DNA from: Aristolochia californica
Lineage: Eukaryota > Streptophyta > Magnoliopsida > Piperales > Aristolochiaceae
DNA length: 64,000 bases
Reading direction: 5' to 3'
NCBI GenBank assembly: GCA_029961685.1
Contig: JARWKL010000009.1
Location: forward strand, 20,269,237 to 20,333,236
A model generated the notes under the pieces. The model saw nothing but the letters and a program-made list of their open reading frames with translations, was not told the origin of the DNA and searched no databases. Made by a program: the position numbers and the translations under genes. Positions 1-11,994 of the stretch are shown here, one piece after another; positions within the stretch are counted from its first letter, which is position 1, and each line of letters opens with the position of its first letter.

Positions 1-1352
1 ACCTATGGATCCAAACCTTTTAAAGAGAGTAACAAACAGCTCATCGAATTCTCAAGTGAACGTGCGGTGGGATATTTACTCGAGTCAAACAAGCCATTAT
101 TTTTCCCATTTATAAAAAAAGTTGACCTAACGATCATTGATGATTGTAAACTGATTGATCATGCGTAACGGGCCATATTTTTGTAAGGAATGACTTTTGG
201 GTTAGGATTCAACACTCAGTTAAAATTTCCTCGCCTCCCCTTTTCCGGACTATTGCAAAACCTTATATGTAAAAACAAAAAAGAGGTTTAAATCCCTAAA
301 TATTATAGAAACTTTTTTGAAATATCTCTCTCTATAAATTTGCATTGTGCATTTCCATTATAGATGTATACTTTTTTCTAAAATCAAAACTTCAGTTTTC
401 ACTTTTCCCTTCATCTCGTGGACAAAAAAGAGAATAGATGACAACAAAATGAAAATTTTAGAGTTTGTGTACGGAAAAAAATTAAAGCAATGACAAAAGT
501 AAGTAAAGAAAATTTATTCAGACAACACAAATGAACACAAAAGTTTTGTCATCCATGTTTGGGAAATTCCACTAGATCAACAACCCCAATGGATTGGAAT
601 TTGATAAGAAAGAGATTTTTGAACACATACTTTAAAAAATGGATATGCATGCTTGAAACATGTTAAAGATGCAATTGACCTATGGAGCCAAACGTTTTAA
701 AGAGAATAACAAACCGCTCATTGCATTCTCAAGTGAACATGCGGTGGGATATTTACTCGAGTCAAAGAAGCCATTATTTTGCTAATTTACAAAAAGCTGA
801 CCTAACGATCATTGATGATTGTAAAGTGATTTATCATGCGCAACGGGGCATATTTTTGTAAGGAATGACTTTTGGGTTGGGATTCAACACTCAGTTAAAA
901 TTCCCTCGCCTCCCCTTTTCCCAACAATTGCAAAACTTTAAATATAAAAACTAAAAAGAGGTTTAAATCCATAAAAATTAGAGAAACTTTTTTGAAATAT
1001 CTCTCTCTTTAATTTTGCATTGTGCATTTCCATTTTAGATGTATACATTTTTCTTAAATCAAAACTTGATTTTTCACTTTTCCCTTCATCTCGTAGACAA
1101 AACAGAGAATAGAGGACAACGAAATGAAAATTTTAGAGTTTGTGTATGGAAAAAATTTAAAGCAATAAAAAACGTATTTAAAGAAAATTTATTCACACAC
1201 CACAAATGAACACAAATGTTTTGTCATCCAAATTTGGGAAATTCCACTAGTACAACAACCCCAATAGCTTGGAATTTGATGAGAAAGAGATTTTTCTACA
1301 CATGCTTTAAAAAATAGATAAGCATGCTTGAAACATGTTAAACATGCAAATG
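1..1352 (+). repeat. Dimer copy 1 (u1+u2)
   Basis: First complete 1352 bp dimer. By eye it differs from copy 2 by single substitutions, for example GTTGACC versus GCTGACC near 121 and GATCATGCG versus GATCGTGCG near 158. No indels were seen between the two copies. Confidence 0.93.
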
Positions 1353-2704
1353 ACCTATGGATCCAAACCTTTTAAAGAGAGTAACAAACAGCTCATCGAA
1401 TTCTCAAGTGAACGTGCGGTGGGATATTTACTCGAGTCAAACAAGCCATTATTTTTCCCATTTATAAAAAAAGCTGACCTAACGATCATTGATGATTGTA
1501 AACTGATTGATCGTGCGTAACGGGCCATATTTTTGTAAGGAATGTCTTTTGGGTTAGGATTCAACACTCAGTTAAAATTCCCTCGCCTCCCCTTTTCCGG
1601 ACTATTGCAAAACCTTATATGTAAAAACAAAAAAGAGGTTTAAATCCCTAAATATTATAGAAACTTTTTTGAAATATCTCTCTCTATAAATTTGCATTGT
1701 GCATTTCCATTATAGATGTATACTTTTTTCTAAAATCAAAACTTCAGTTTTCACTTTTCCCTTCATCTCGTGGACAAAAAAGAGAATAGATGACAACAAA
1801 ATGAAAATTTTAGAGTTTGTGTACGGAAAAAAATTAAAGCAATGACAAAAGTAAGTAAAGAAAATTTATTCACACAACACAAATGAACACAAAAGTTTTG
1901 TCATCCATGTTTGGGAAATTCCACTAGATCAACAACCCCAATGGATTGGAATTTGATAAGAAAGAGATTTTTGAACACATACTTTAAAAAATGGATATGC
2001 ATGCTTGAAACATGTTAAAGATGCAATTGACCTATGGAGCCAAACGTTTTAAAGAGAATAACAAACCGCTCATTGCATTCTCAAGTGAACATGCGGTGGG
2101 ATATTTACTCGAGTCAAAGAAGCCATTATTTTGCTAATTTACAAAAAGCTGACCTAACGATCATTGATGATTGTAAAGTGATTTATCATGCACAACGGGG
2201 CATATTTTTGTAAGGAATGACTTTTGGGTTGGGATTCAACACTCAGTTAAAATTCCCTCGCCTCCCCTTTTCCCAACAATTGCAAAACTTTAAATATAAA
2301 AACTAAAAAGAGGTTTAAATCCATAAAAATTAGAGAAACTTTTTTGAAATATCTCTCTCTTTAATTTTGCATTGTGCATTTCCATTTTAGATGTATACAT
2401 TTTTCTTAAATCAAAACTTGATTTTTCACTTTTCCCTTCATCTCGTAGACAAAACAGAGAATAGAGGACAACGAAATGAAAATTTTAGAGTTTGTGTATG
2501 GAAAAAATTTAAAGCAATAAAAAACGTATTTAAAGAAAATTTATTCACACACCACAAATGAACACAAATGTTTTGTCATCCAAATTTGGGAAATTCCACT
2601 AGTACAACAACCCCAATAGCTTGGAATTTGATGAGAAAGAGATTTTTCTACACATGCTTTAAAAAATAGATAAGCATGCTTGAAACATGTTAAACATGCA
2701 AATG
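1353..2704 (+). repeat. Dimer copy 2 (u3+u4)
   Basis: Nearly identical to copy 1 throughout. It carries CATGCACAACGG near 2188 where copy 1 has CATGCGCAACGG, which is a CpG-type transition. Confidence 0.93.
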
Positions 2705-4056
2705 ACCTATGGATCCAAACCTTTTAAAGAGAGTAACAAACAGCTCATCGAATTCTCAAGTGAACGTGCGGTGGGATATTTACTCGAGTCAAACAAGCCA
2801 TTATTTTTCCCATTTATAAAAAAAGCTGACCTAACGATCATTGATGATTGTAAACTGATTGATCGTGCGTAACGGGCCATATTTTTGTAAGGAATGTCTT
2901 TTGGGTTAGGATTCAACACTCAGTTAAAATTCCCTCGCCTCCCCTTTTCCGGACTATTGCAAAACCTTATATGTAAAAACTAAAAAGAGGTTTAAATTCC
3001 TAAAAATTATAGAAACTTTTTTGAAATATCACTCTCTATAATTTTGCATTGTGCATTTCCATTTTAGATGTATACTTTTTTCTGAAATCAAAACTTCAGT
3101 TTTCACTTTTCCCTTCATCTCGTGGACAAAAAAGAGAATAGATGACAACAAAATGAAAATTTTAGAGTTTGTGTACGGAAAAAAATTAAAGCAATGACAA
3201 AAGTAAGTAAAGAAAATTTATTCACACACCACAAATGAACACTAAAGTTTTGTCATCCAAGTTTGGGAAATTCCACTAGTACAACAACCCCAATTGCTTG
3301 GAATTTGATAAGAAAGAGATATTTCTACACATGCTTTAAAAAATGGATATGCATGCTTGAAACATGTTAAAGATGCAATTGACCTATGGAGCCAAACGTT
3401 TTAAAGAGAATAACAAACCGCTCATTGCATTCTCAAGTGAACATGCGGTGGGATATTTACTCGAGTCAAAGAAGCCATTATTTTGCTAATTTACAAAAAG
3501 CTGACCTAACGATCATTGATGATTGTAAAGTGATTTATCATGCGCAACGGGGCATATTTTTGTAAGGAATGACTTTTGGGTTGGGACTCAACACTCAGTT
3601 AAAATTCCCTCGCCTCCCCTTTTCCCAACAATTGCAAAACTTTAAATATAAAAACTAAAAAGAGGTTTAAATCCATAAAAATTAGAGAAACTTTTTTGAA
3701 ATATCTCTCTCTATAATTTTGCATTGTGCATTTCCATTTTAGATGTATACATTTTTCTTAAATCAAAACTTGATTTTTCACTTTTCCCTTCATCTCGTAG
3801 ACAAAACAGAGAACAGAGGACAACGAAATGAAAATTTTAGAGTTTGTGTATGGAAAAAATTTAAAGCAATAAAAAACGTATTTAAAGAAAATTTATTCAC
3901 ACACCACAAATGAACACAAAAGTTTTGTCATCCAAGTTTGGGAAATTCCACTAGTACAACAACCCCAATAGCTTGGAATTTGATGAGAAAGAGATTTTTC
4001 TACACATGCTTTAAAAAATAGATAAGCATGCTTGAAACATGTTAAACATGCAAATG
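2705..4056 (+). repeat. Dimer copy 3 (u5+u6), mosaic
   Basis: The first ~270 bp match copies 1 and 2. From about 2978 the first unit switches to variants shared with u7 instead: AAAAACTAAAAAGAGG, ATTTTGCATTG, and AGTACAACAACCCCAATTGC near 3277 where copies 1 and 2 have AGATCAACAACCCCAATGG. The second unit (3382-4056) again matches u2/u4 closely. This is a clear conversion or crossover boundary inside a unit. Confidence 0.88.
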
Positions 4057-4733
4057 ACCTATGGATCCAAACCTTTTAAAGAGAGTAACAAACAGCTCAT
4101 CGAATTCTCAAGTGAACGTGCGGTGGGATATTTGCTCGAGTCAAACAAGCCATTATTTTTCCCATTTATAAAAAAAGCTGACCTAACGATCATTGATGAT
4201 TGTAAACTGATTGATCATGCGAAACGGGCCATATTTTTGTAAGGAATGACTTTTGGGTTAGGATTCAACACTCAGTTAAAATTCCCTCGCCTCCCCTTTT
4301 CCCGAGTATTGCAAAACGTTATATGTAAAAACTAAAAAGAGGTTTAAATCCCTAAAAATTATAGAAACTTTTTTGAAATATCTCTCTCTATAATTTTGCA
4401 TTGTGCATTTCCATTTTAGATGTATACTTTTTTCTGAAATCAAAACTTCAGTTTTCACTTTTCCCTTCATCTCGTGGACAAAAACGAGAATAGATGACAA
4501 CAAAATGAAAATTTTAGAGTTTGTGTACGGAAAAAAATTAAAGCAATGACAAAAGTAAGTAAAGAAAAGTTATTCACACACCACAAATGAACACTAAAGT
4601 GTTGTCATCCAAGTTTGGGAAATTCCACTAGTACAACAACCCCAATTGCTTGGAATTTGATAAGAAAGAGATATTTATACACATGCTTTAAAAAATGGAT
4701 ATGCATGCTTGAAACATGTTAAATATAGAAATG
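4057..4733 (+). repeat. Dimer copy 4, first unit only (u7); right end of the dimer domain
   Basis: u7 is the last unit with the dimer-type head (CTCATCGAATTCTC). The following unit, u8 at 4734, has a different head with TTAACCGAGTC, so the dimer order ends here. Confidence 0.85.
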
Positions 4734-7700
4734 ACCTATGGATCGAAACCTTTTAAAGGGAAAAAATTGCTCATTAAATTCTCAAGTGAATGTGCGGTGG
4801 GATATTTAACCGAGTCAAACAAGCCATTATTTTGCCCATTTGAAAAAAGCTGACCTAACGATCATTGATGATTGTAAAGTGATTTATCATGCGTAGCGGG
4901 CCATATTTTTGTGAGGAATGACTTTTGGGTTGGGATTCAACACTCAGTTAAAATTCCCTCGCCTCCCCTTTTCCTGACTATTGCAAAACCTGATATATAA
5001 AAACTAAAAAGAGGTTTAAATCCCTAAAAATTAGTTAAACGTTTTGGAAATATCTCTCTCTATATTTGTTCATTGTGCATTTCCATTCTGGATATATACA
5101 TTTTTCTTAAATGAAAACTTGAGTTTTCACTTTTCCCTTCATCTCGTAGATAAGAAAGGGAATAGATGACAACGAAATGAAAATTTTAGATTTTGTGTAT
5201 GGAAGAAATTTAAAGCAATGACTAAAGTAAGTAAAGAAAATTTATTCACACACCACAAATGAACACAAAATTTTTGTCATCCAAGTTTGGGAAATTCCAC
5301 TAAGTCAATAACCCCAATAGATTGGAATTTGATAAGAAAGAGATTTTTCTACACTTGCTTTAAAAATGGGATATGCATGCTTGAAACATGTTAAAGATGC
5401 AAATGACCTATGGATCCAAAACCTTTGAAGAGAATAGCCAACAGCTGATTGAATTCTCAAGTGAACGTGCGGTGGCATATTTAACCGAGTCAAAGAAGCC
5501 AATATTTTGCCCATTTACAAAAAGCTGACCTAACGATCATTGATGATTGTAAACTGATTTATCATGCGTAACGGGCCATATTTTTTTAAGCAATGACTTT
5601 TGGGATTGGATTCAACACTCAGTTAAAATTCCCTCGCCTCTCCTTTGTTCGACTATTGCAAAACCTGATATATAAAAACTAAAAAAGGGTTTAAATCCCT
5701 AAAAATTACAGTAACTTTAGGGAAATATCTCTCTCTATAATTGTGCATTGTGCATTTCCATTTTAGATGTATACATTTTTCTTAAATCAAAATTGGAGTT
5801 TTCACTTTTCCCTTCATCTCGTAGACAAAAAAGAGAATTGATGACAACGAAATGAAAATTTTAGACTTTGTGTATGGAAAAAATTTAAAGCAATAACAAA
5901 CGTAAGTAAAGAAATGTTATTCACACAACACAAATGAACACAAAAAATTTGTCATCAAAGTTTGGAAATTCCAGTAGATCAACAACCCCAATGGATTGGA
6001 ATTTGATAAGAAAGAGATTTTTCTACACATACTTTAAAAAATGGATATGCATGCTTGAAACATGTTAAAGATGAAAATGACCTATGGATCCAAACCTTTT
6101 AAAGAGAACAACAAACCGCTCATTGGATTCTCAAGTGAACATGCGGTGGGATATTTAACCGAGTCAAACAAGCAATTATTTTTCCCATTTACAAAAAGCT
6201 GACCTAACGATCATTGATGATTGTAAAGTGATTTTTCATATGTAACGGGCCATATTTTTGTAAGGAATGACTTTTGGGTTGGTATTCAACACACAGTTAA
6301 AATTCCCTTGCCTCTCTTTTCCCGACGATTGCAAAACCGTATATATAAAAACTAAAAAGAAGTTTAAATCCCTAAAAATTACAGAAACTTTTTGGAGATA
6401 TATCTCCCTATAATTTTGCATTGTGCATTTTCATTTTAGATGTATACTTTTTTCTTAAATCAAAACTTGAGTTTTCACTTTTCCCTTCATCTCGTAGACA
6501 AAACAGAGAATAGATGACAACGAAATGAAAATTTTAGAGTTTGTGTATATAAATATTTTAAAGCAATAAAAAACGTAAGTAAAGAAAATTTATTGACACA
6601 CCACAAATGAACACAAAATTTTTGTCATCCAAGTTTGGGAAATTCCACTAGTACAACAACCCCAATAACTTGGAATTTGATAAGAAAGAGATATTTCTAC
6701 ACTTGCTTTAAAAAATGGATATGCATGCTTGAAACATGTTGAAGATGCAAATGACCTATGGATCCAAAATTTTTAAAGAGAATAAAAAGTTGCTCATTAA
6801 ATTTTCAAGTGAACGTGCAGTGGAATATTTAATCGAGTCAAACAAGCGATTATTTTTCCCATTTACAAAAAGCTGACCTAACGATCATTGATGATTGTAA
6901 AATGATTTATCATGCGTAACGGGCCATATTTTTGTAAGGAATGACTTTTGGGTTGGGATTCAACACTCAGTTAAAATTCCCTCGCCTATCCTTTTCTCGA
7001 CGATTGCAAAACTTGATATATAAAAACTAAAAAGAGGTTTAAATCCCCTAAAATTACAGAAATTTTTTGGAAATATCTCTCTCTGTATTTGAGCATTGTG
7101 CATTTCCATTTTAGATGTATACATTTTTCTTAAATCAAAACTTGAGTTTTCACTTTTCCCTTTCTCTCGTTGACAAAAAGGAGAATAGATGACAACGACA
7201 TGAAAATTTTAGACTTTGTGTATAGAAAAAATTTTAAGCGATAACAATCTTAAGTAAAGAAAATTTATTCACACACCACAAATGAATGCAAAATTTTTGT
7301 CATCCAAGTTTGGGAAATTCCACTAGATCAACAACCCCAGTAGATTGGAATTTGATAAGAAAGAGATTTTTCTGCACATGCTTTAAAAAATGGATATGCA
7401 TGCTTGAAACATGTTAAAGATGCAGATGACCTATGGATCCAAACCTTTTAAAGAGAATTACAAAGCACTCATTGAATTCTCAACTGAACGTGCGGTCGGA
7501 TAATTAACCGAGTCAAACAAGCCATTATTTTGCCCATTTACAAAAAGCTGACCTAATGATCATTGATGATTGTAAAGTGATTTATCATGCGTAACGGGCC
7601 ATATTTTTGTAAGGAATGACTTTTGGGTTGGGATTCAAGACTCAGTTAAAATTCCCTCCCCCCCCCCCCCCCCCCTTCTTTCCCGACGATTGCAAAACCT

Positions 7701-8114
7701 GATATATAAAAACTAAAAAGAGGTTTAAATCCCTAAAAATTACCGAAACGTTTTGGAAATATCTCTCTCTATAATTTTCCATTGTCTGTTTCCATTTTAG
7801 ATGTATACTTTTTTCTCAAATGAAAACTTGAGTTTTCACTTTTCCCTTCATCACGTAGACAAAAAAGAGAATAGCTGACAACGAAATGAAAATTTGAGAT
7901 TTTGTGTATGGAAAAAATTTTAAGCAATGACTAAATTAAGTAAAGAAAATTTATTCACACATCACAAATGAACACAAAAGTTTTGTCATCCAAGTTTGGG
8001 AAATTCCACTAGCACAACAACCCCAATAGCTTGGAATATTATAAGAAAGAGATATTTCTACACATGCTTTACAAAATGGATATGCATGCTTGAAACATGT
8101 TAAATATGAAAATG
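4734..8114 (+). repeat. Diverged single units u8-u12
   Basis: Unit starts are 4734, 5406, 6080, 6754 and 7429; lengths are 672, 674, 674, 675 and 686 bp. Adjacent units differ by many substitutions and no higher-order period is apparent. u9 has a variant pyrimidine tract (CTCTCCTTTGTTCGAC near 5638) that reappears in u33 and, as CTCTCCTTTGCTCGAC, in u30 and in the type C units of the 23-43 kb domain. The extra length of u12 is the C run at 7658-7675. Confidence 0.9.
7658..7675. repeat. Poly-C run (18 C) in unit u12
   Basis: An uninterrupted run of 18 C replaces the normal CGCCTCCCC part of the pyrimidine tract and accounts for the 686 bp length of u12. No other unit has it. It could be a real slippage expansion (poly-G on the other strand, with quadruplex potential) or a sequencing or assembly artefact. 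Confidence 0.9.
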
Positions 8115-9054
8115 ACCTATGGATCCAAAAATTTTAAAGAGAATAAAAAATTGCTCATTAAATTCTCAAGTGAACGTGCGGTGGGATATTTAACCGAGTC
8201 AAACAAGCCATTATTTTGCCCATTTAAAAAAAGCTGACCTAACGATCATTGATGATTGTAAAGTGATTTATCATGCGTAACGGGCCATATTTTTTTAAGA
8301 ATGACTTTTCGGTTGGGATTCAACACTCAGTGAAAATTCCCTTGCCTCCCCTTTTCCCGACGATTGCAAAACCTGATATATAAAAACTAAAAAGAGGTTT
8401 AAATCCCTAAAAATTACAGAAACGTTTTGGAAATATCTCTCTCCATATTTTTGCATTGTGCATTTCCATTTTAGATGTATACATTTTTCTTAAATCAAAA
8501 CTTGAGTTTTCACTTTTCCCTTCATCTCGAAGACAATAAAGAGAATAGATGATAACGAAATGAAAATATTAGAGTTTGTGTATGGAAAAAATTTAAAGCA
8601 ATAACAAACCTAAGTAAAATTTAATCACACACCACAAATGAACACAAAAGTTTTGTCATCCAAGTTTGGGAAATTCCACTAGTGTAACAACCCCAATAGA
8701 ATGGCTCTCGATAATTTTCCATTATGCATTTCCATTTTAGATGTATATTTTTTTCTTAAATAAAAATTTGAGTTTTCACTTTTCCCTTCTTCTCGTAGAC
8801 AAAAAAGAGAATACGTGACACCGAAATGAAAATTTTAGACTTTGTGTAAGGAAAAAATTTAAAGCAATAACAAATGTAAGTAAAGAAAATTTATTCACAC
8901 ACCTCAAATGAACACAAAAGTTTTGCCATCCAAGTTTGGGAAATTCCACTTAATCAACAACCCTAATAGATTGGAATTTGATAAGAAAGAGATATTTCTA
9001 CACATGCATTAAAAAATGGATACGCATGCTTGAAACATATTAAAGATGCAAACG
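8115..9054 (+). repeat. Rearranged 940 bp unit (u13): near-complete unit fused to a truncated one
   Basis: The unit runs normally from its head at 8115 to CCCCAATAGAATGG at about 8704. It then jumps back to the CTCTCGATAATTTTCC region, which normally sits near phase 326. The result is a 590 bp unit lacking its last ~85 bp followed by the last 350 bp of another unit. The same junction recurs 2940 bp downstream. Confidence 0.9.
8705..9054 (+). repeat. Truncated monomer, 350 bp (junction copy 1)
   Basis: Second part of the rearranged unit. It starts mid-unit at CTCTCGATAATTTTCC and ends at the next unit head (AGCTATGGATCC at 9055). It lacks the first ~325 bp, including the conserved GATCATTGATG block and the TATA-like stretch. 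Confidence 0.9.
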
Positions 9055-11053
9055 AGCTATGGATCCAAATCTTTTAAAGTGAATAAAAAATTTCTGATTA
9101 AATTATCAAGTGAATGTGCAGTGGGATATTTAACCGAGTCCAACAAGCCATTATTCTGCCCATTTACAAAAAGCTGACCTAACGATCATTGATGATTGTA
9201 AAGTGATTTATCATGCATAACGGGCCATATTTTTGTAAGGAATAACTTTTTGGTTGGGATTCAACACTCAGTTAAAATTCCCTCGCCTGTCCTTTTCCCG
9301 ACGATTGCAAAATATTATATATAAAAACTTAAAAGAGGTTTAAATCCCTAAAATTTATCAAAACTTTTTGGAAATATCCCACTCTGTATTTGTGCATTGT
9401 GCATTTCCATTTTAGATGTATACATTTTTCTTAAATCAAAACTTGAGTTTTCACTTTTCCCTTCATCTCGTAGACAAAAAGGAGAATAGATGACAACGAA
9501 ATAAAAATTTTGGACTTTGTGTATGGAAAAAATTTAAAGCAATAACAAACATAAGTAAAGAAAATTTATTCACACACCACAAATGAATACAAAATTTTTG
9601 TCATCCATGTTTGGGAAATTCTACTAGTTCAACAACCCCGATAGATGGGAATTTGATAAGAAAGAGATTTTTCTACACATGCTTTAATAAATGGATATGT
9701 ATGCTTGAAACATGTTAAATATGCAAATGACCTATGCATCCAAACCTTTTAAAGAGAATAACAAACCGCTCATTGAATTCTCAAGTGAACGTGCAGTGGG
9801 AATTTTAACCGAGTCAAACAAGCCATTATTTCTCCCATTTACAAAAACCTGACCTAACGATCACTGTTGATTGTAAAGTGATTTATCATGCGTAACATGC
9901 CATATTTTTGTAAGGAATGACTTTTGGGTTGCGATTCAACACTCAGTTAAAATTCCCTCGCCTCCCCTTTTCCTAGCGATTGCAAAACCTGATATATAAA
10001 AACTAAAAAGAGGTTTAAATCCCAAAAAATTACAGAAACTTTTTGGAAATCTCTCTCTCTATAATTTTGCATTGTGCATTTCCATTTTAGATGTATACTT
10101 TTTTCTTAAATCAAAACTTGAGTTTTCACTTTTCCCTTCATCTCGTAGACAAAACAGAGAATAGATGAAACCGAAATGAAAATTTTAGAGTTTGTGTATG
10201 GAAAAAATTTTAAGCAATAAAAAACACAAATGAACACAAAATTTTTGTCATCCAAGTTTGGAAAATTCCACTAGTACAACAACCCCAATAGCTTGGAATT
10301 TGATAAGAAAGTGAAATTTCTACACATGCTTTAAAAAATGGATATGCATGCTTCAAACATGTTAAAGATGCAAACGACCTATGGATTCAAATCTTTTAAA
10401 TAGAATAAAAAATCGCTGAATAAATTATCAAGTGAATATGCAATGGGATATTTAACCGAGTCCAACAAGCCATTATTTTGCCCATTTACAAAAAGTTGAC
10501 CTAACGATCATTAATGATTGTAAAGTGATTTACCATGCGTAACGGGGCATATTTTTGTAAGGAATGACTTTTGGGTTGGGATTCATCACTCAGTTAAAAT
10601 TTCCTCGCCTGTGCTTTTCCCGACGATTGCAAAATCTGATGTATAAAAATTAAAAAGAGGTTTAAATCCTTAAAATTTACAGAAACTTTTTAGAAATTTC
10701 TCTCTCTCTGTATTTGTGCATTGTGCATTTCCATTTTAGATTGATACATTTTTCTTAAATCAAAACTTGAGTGTTCACTTTTCACTTCATGTCGTAGACA
10801 AAAAAGAGAATAGAAGACAACGAAATTAAAATTTTAGACTTTGTGTATTTAAAAAATTTAAAGCTATAAAAAACGTAAGTAAAGAAAATTTATTCACACA
10901 CCACAAATGAACGCAAAAGTTTTGTCATCCAAGTTTGGGAAATTCCACTAGATCAACAACCCCAATAGATTGGAATTTGATTAGAAAGAAATTTTTCTAC
11001 ACATACTTTAAAAAATGGTTATGCATGCTTGAAACATGTTAAAGATGAAAATG
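9055..11053 (+). repeat. Units u14-u16 between the two rearranged units
   Basis: Unit starts are 9055, 9730 and 10377; lengths are 675, 647 and 677. u14 and u16 share a head variant (AAATCTTTTAAA, then a GCTGA or TCTGA core in place of GCTCA, and CCGAGTCCAACAAGCC). u15 is short because of a 28 bp deletion near 10225. Confidence 0.88.
10225..10226. other. 28 bp deletion point in unit u15
   Basis: The sequence passes from GCAATAAAAAAC directly to ACAAATGAACAC. The stretch that normally lies between them (GTAAGTAAAG through TTCACACACC) is missing. The loss matches the 647 bp length of the unit. Confidence 0.85.
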
Positions 11054-11994
11054 ACCTATGGATCCAAACCTTTTAAAGAGAATAACAAACCGCTCATTGA
11101 ATTCTCAAGTGAACATGCGGTGGGATATTTACTCTAGTCAAACAAGCCATTATTTTGCCCATTTACAAAATGCTGACCAAACGATCATTGATGATTGTAA
11201 AGTGATTTATCATGCGTAACGGGCCATATTTTTGTAAGGAATTACTTTTGGGTTGGGATTCAACACTTAGTTAAAATTCCATCGCCCCCCCTTTTCCCGA
11301 CGATTGCAAAACCTGATATATAAAAACTAAAAAGAGGTTTAAATCCCTAAAAATTACAGAAACTTTTTGGAAGTATCTCTCTCTATAATTTTGCATTGTG
11401 CATTTCCATTTTAGATGTATACATTTTTCGTAAATCAAAACTTGATTTTTCACTTTTCCCTTCATCTCGTAAACAAAAAAGTGAATAGTTGACAACGAAA
11501 TGAAAATTTTAAAGTTTGTGTATGGAAAAAATTTAAAGCATTAACAAACGTAAGTAAAATTTATTCACACACCACAAATGAACACAAAAGTTTTGTCATC
11601 CAAGTTTGGGAAATTCAACTAGTTTAACAACCCCAATAGATTGGCTCTCTATAATTTTCCATTGTGAATTTCCATTTTAGATGTATACTTTTTTCTTAAA
11701 TCAAAACTTCAGTTTTCACTTTTTCCTTCATCTCGTAGACAAAAAAGATAACAGATGACAACGAAATGAAAATTCAAGAGTTTGTGCATGGAAAAAATTT
11801 AAAGCAATAACAAAAGTAAGTAAAGAAAATTTATTCACACACCACAAATGAACACAAATGTTTTGTCATCCAAGTTTGGGAAATTCCACAAGTTCAAGAA
11901 CCCCAATAGCTTTGAGTTTGATAAGAAAGAGATTTTTCTACACATGCTTTAAAAAATGGATATGCATGCTTGAAACATGTTAAAGATGCAAATG
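11054..11994 (+). repeat. Rearranged 941 bp unit (u17), second copy of the same junction
   Basis: It has the same architecture as 8115-9054: a 591 bp unit ending at CCCCAATAGATTGG (about 11644), joined to CTCTCTATAATTTTCC. The heads of the two rearranged units differ (u13 has an ATTGCTCATTAAATTC head, u17 has CCGCTCATTGAATTC). Only the junction and its surroundings are shared, not the entire unit. Confidence 0.9.
11645..11994 (+). repeat. Truncated monomer, 350 bp (junction copy 2)
   Basis: Same breakpoint and same 350 bp length as 8705-9054, with substitutions between the two. Identical breakpoints argue for copying of one original event. Confidence 0.9.

Larger units (their letters stand above)
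1..4733 (+). repeat. Higher-order repeat domain 1: two-unit (dimer) repeat, 1352 bp period
   Basis: Units u1-u7 start at 1, 678, 1353, 2030, 2705, 3382 and 4057. Lengths alternate 677/675, and two alternating unit types make a 1352 bp dimer. The first type has CTCATCGAATTCTC and a long T tract after CCATTA; the second has ACCTATGGAGCC and CATTGCATTCTC. Copies one and two differ at only about six substitutions by eye and have no length difference. This is the most homogeneous part of the window, so it is probably the youngest amplification, and it continues beyond the left edge. Confidence 0.95.

Noticed and set aside
8705..9054. Insertion of a foreign element at 8705
   Set aside because: The extra sequence is the second half of an ordinary unit, not new sequence.
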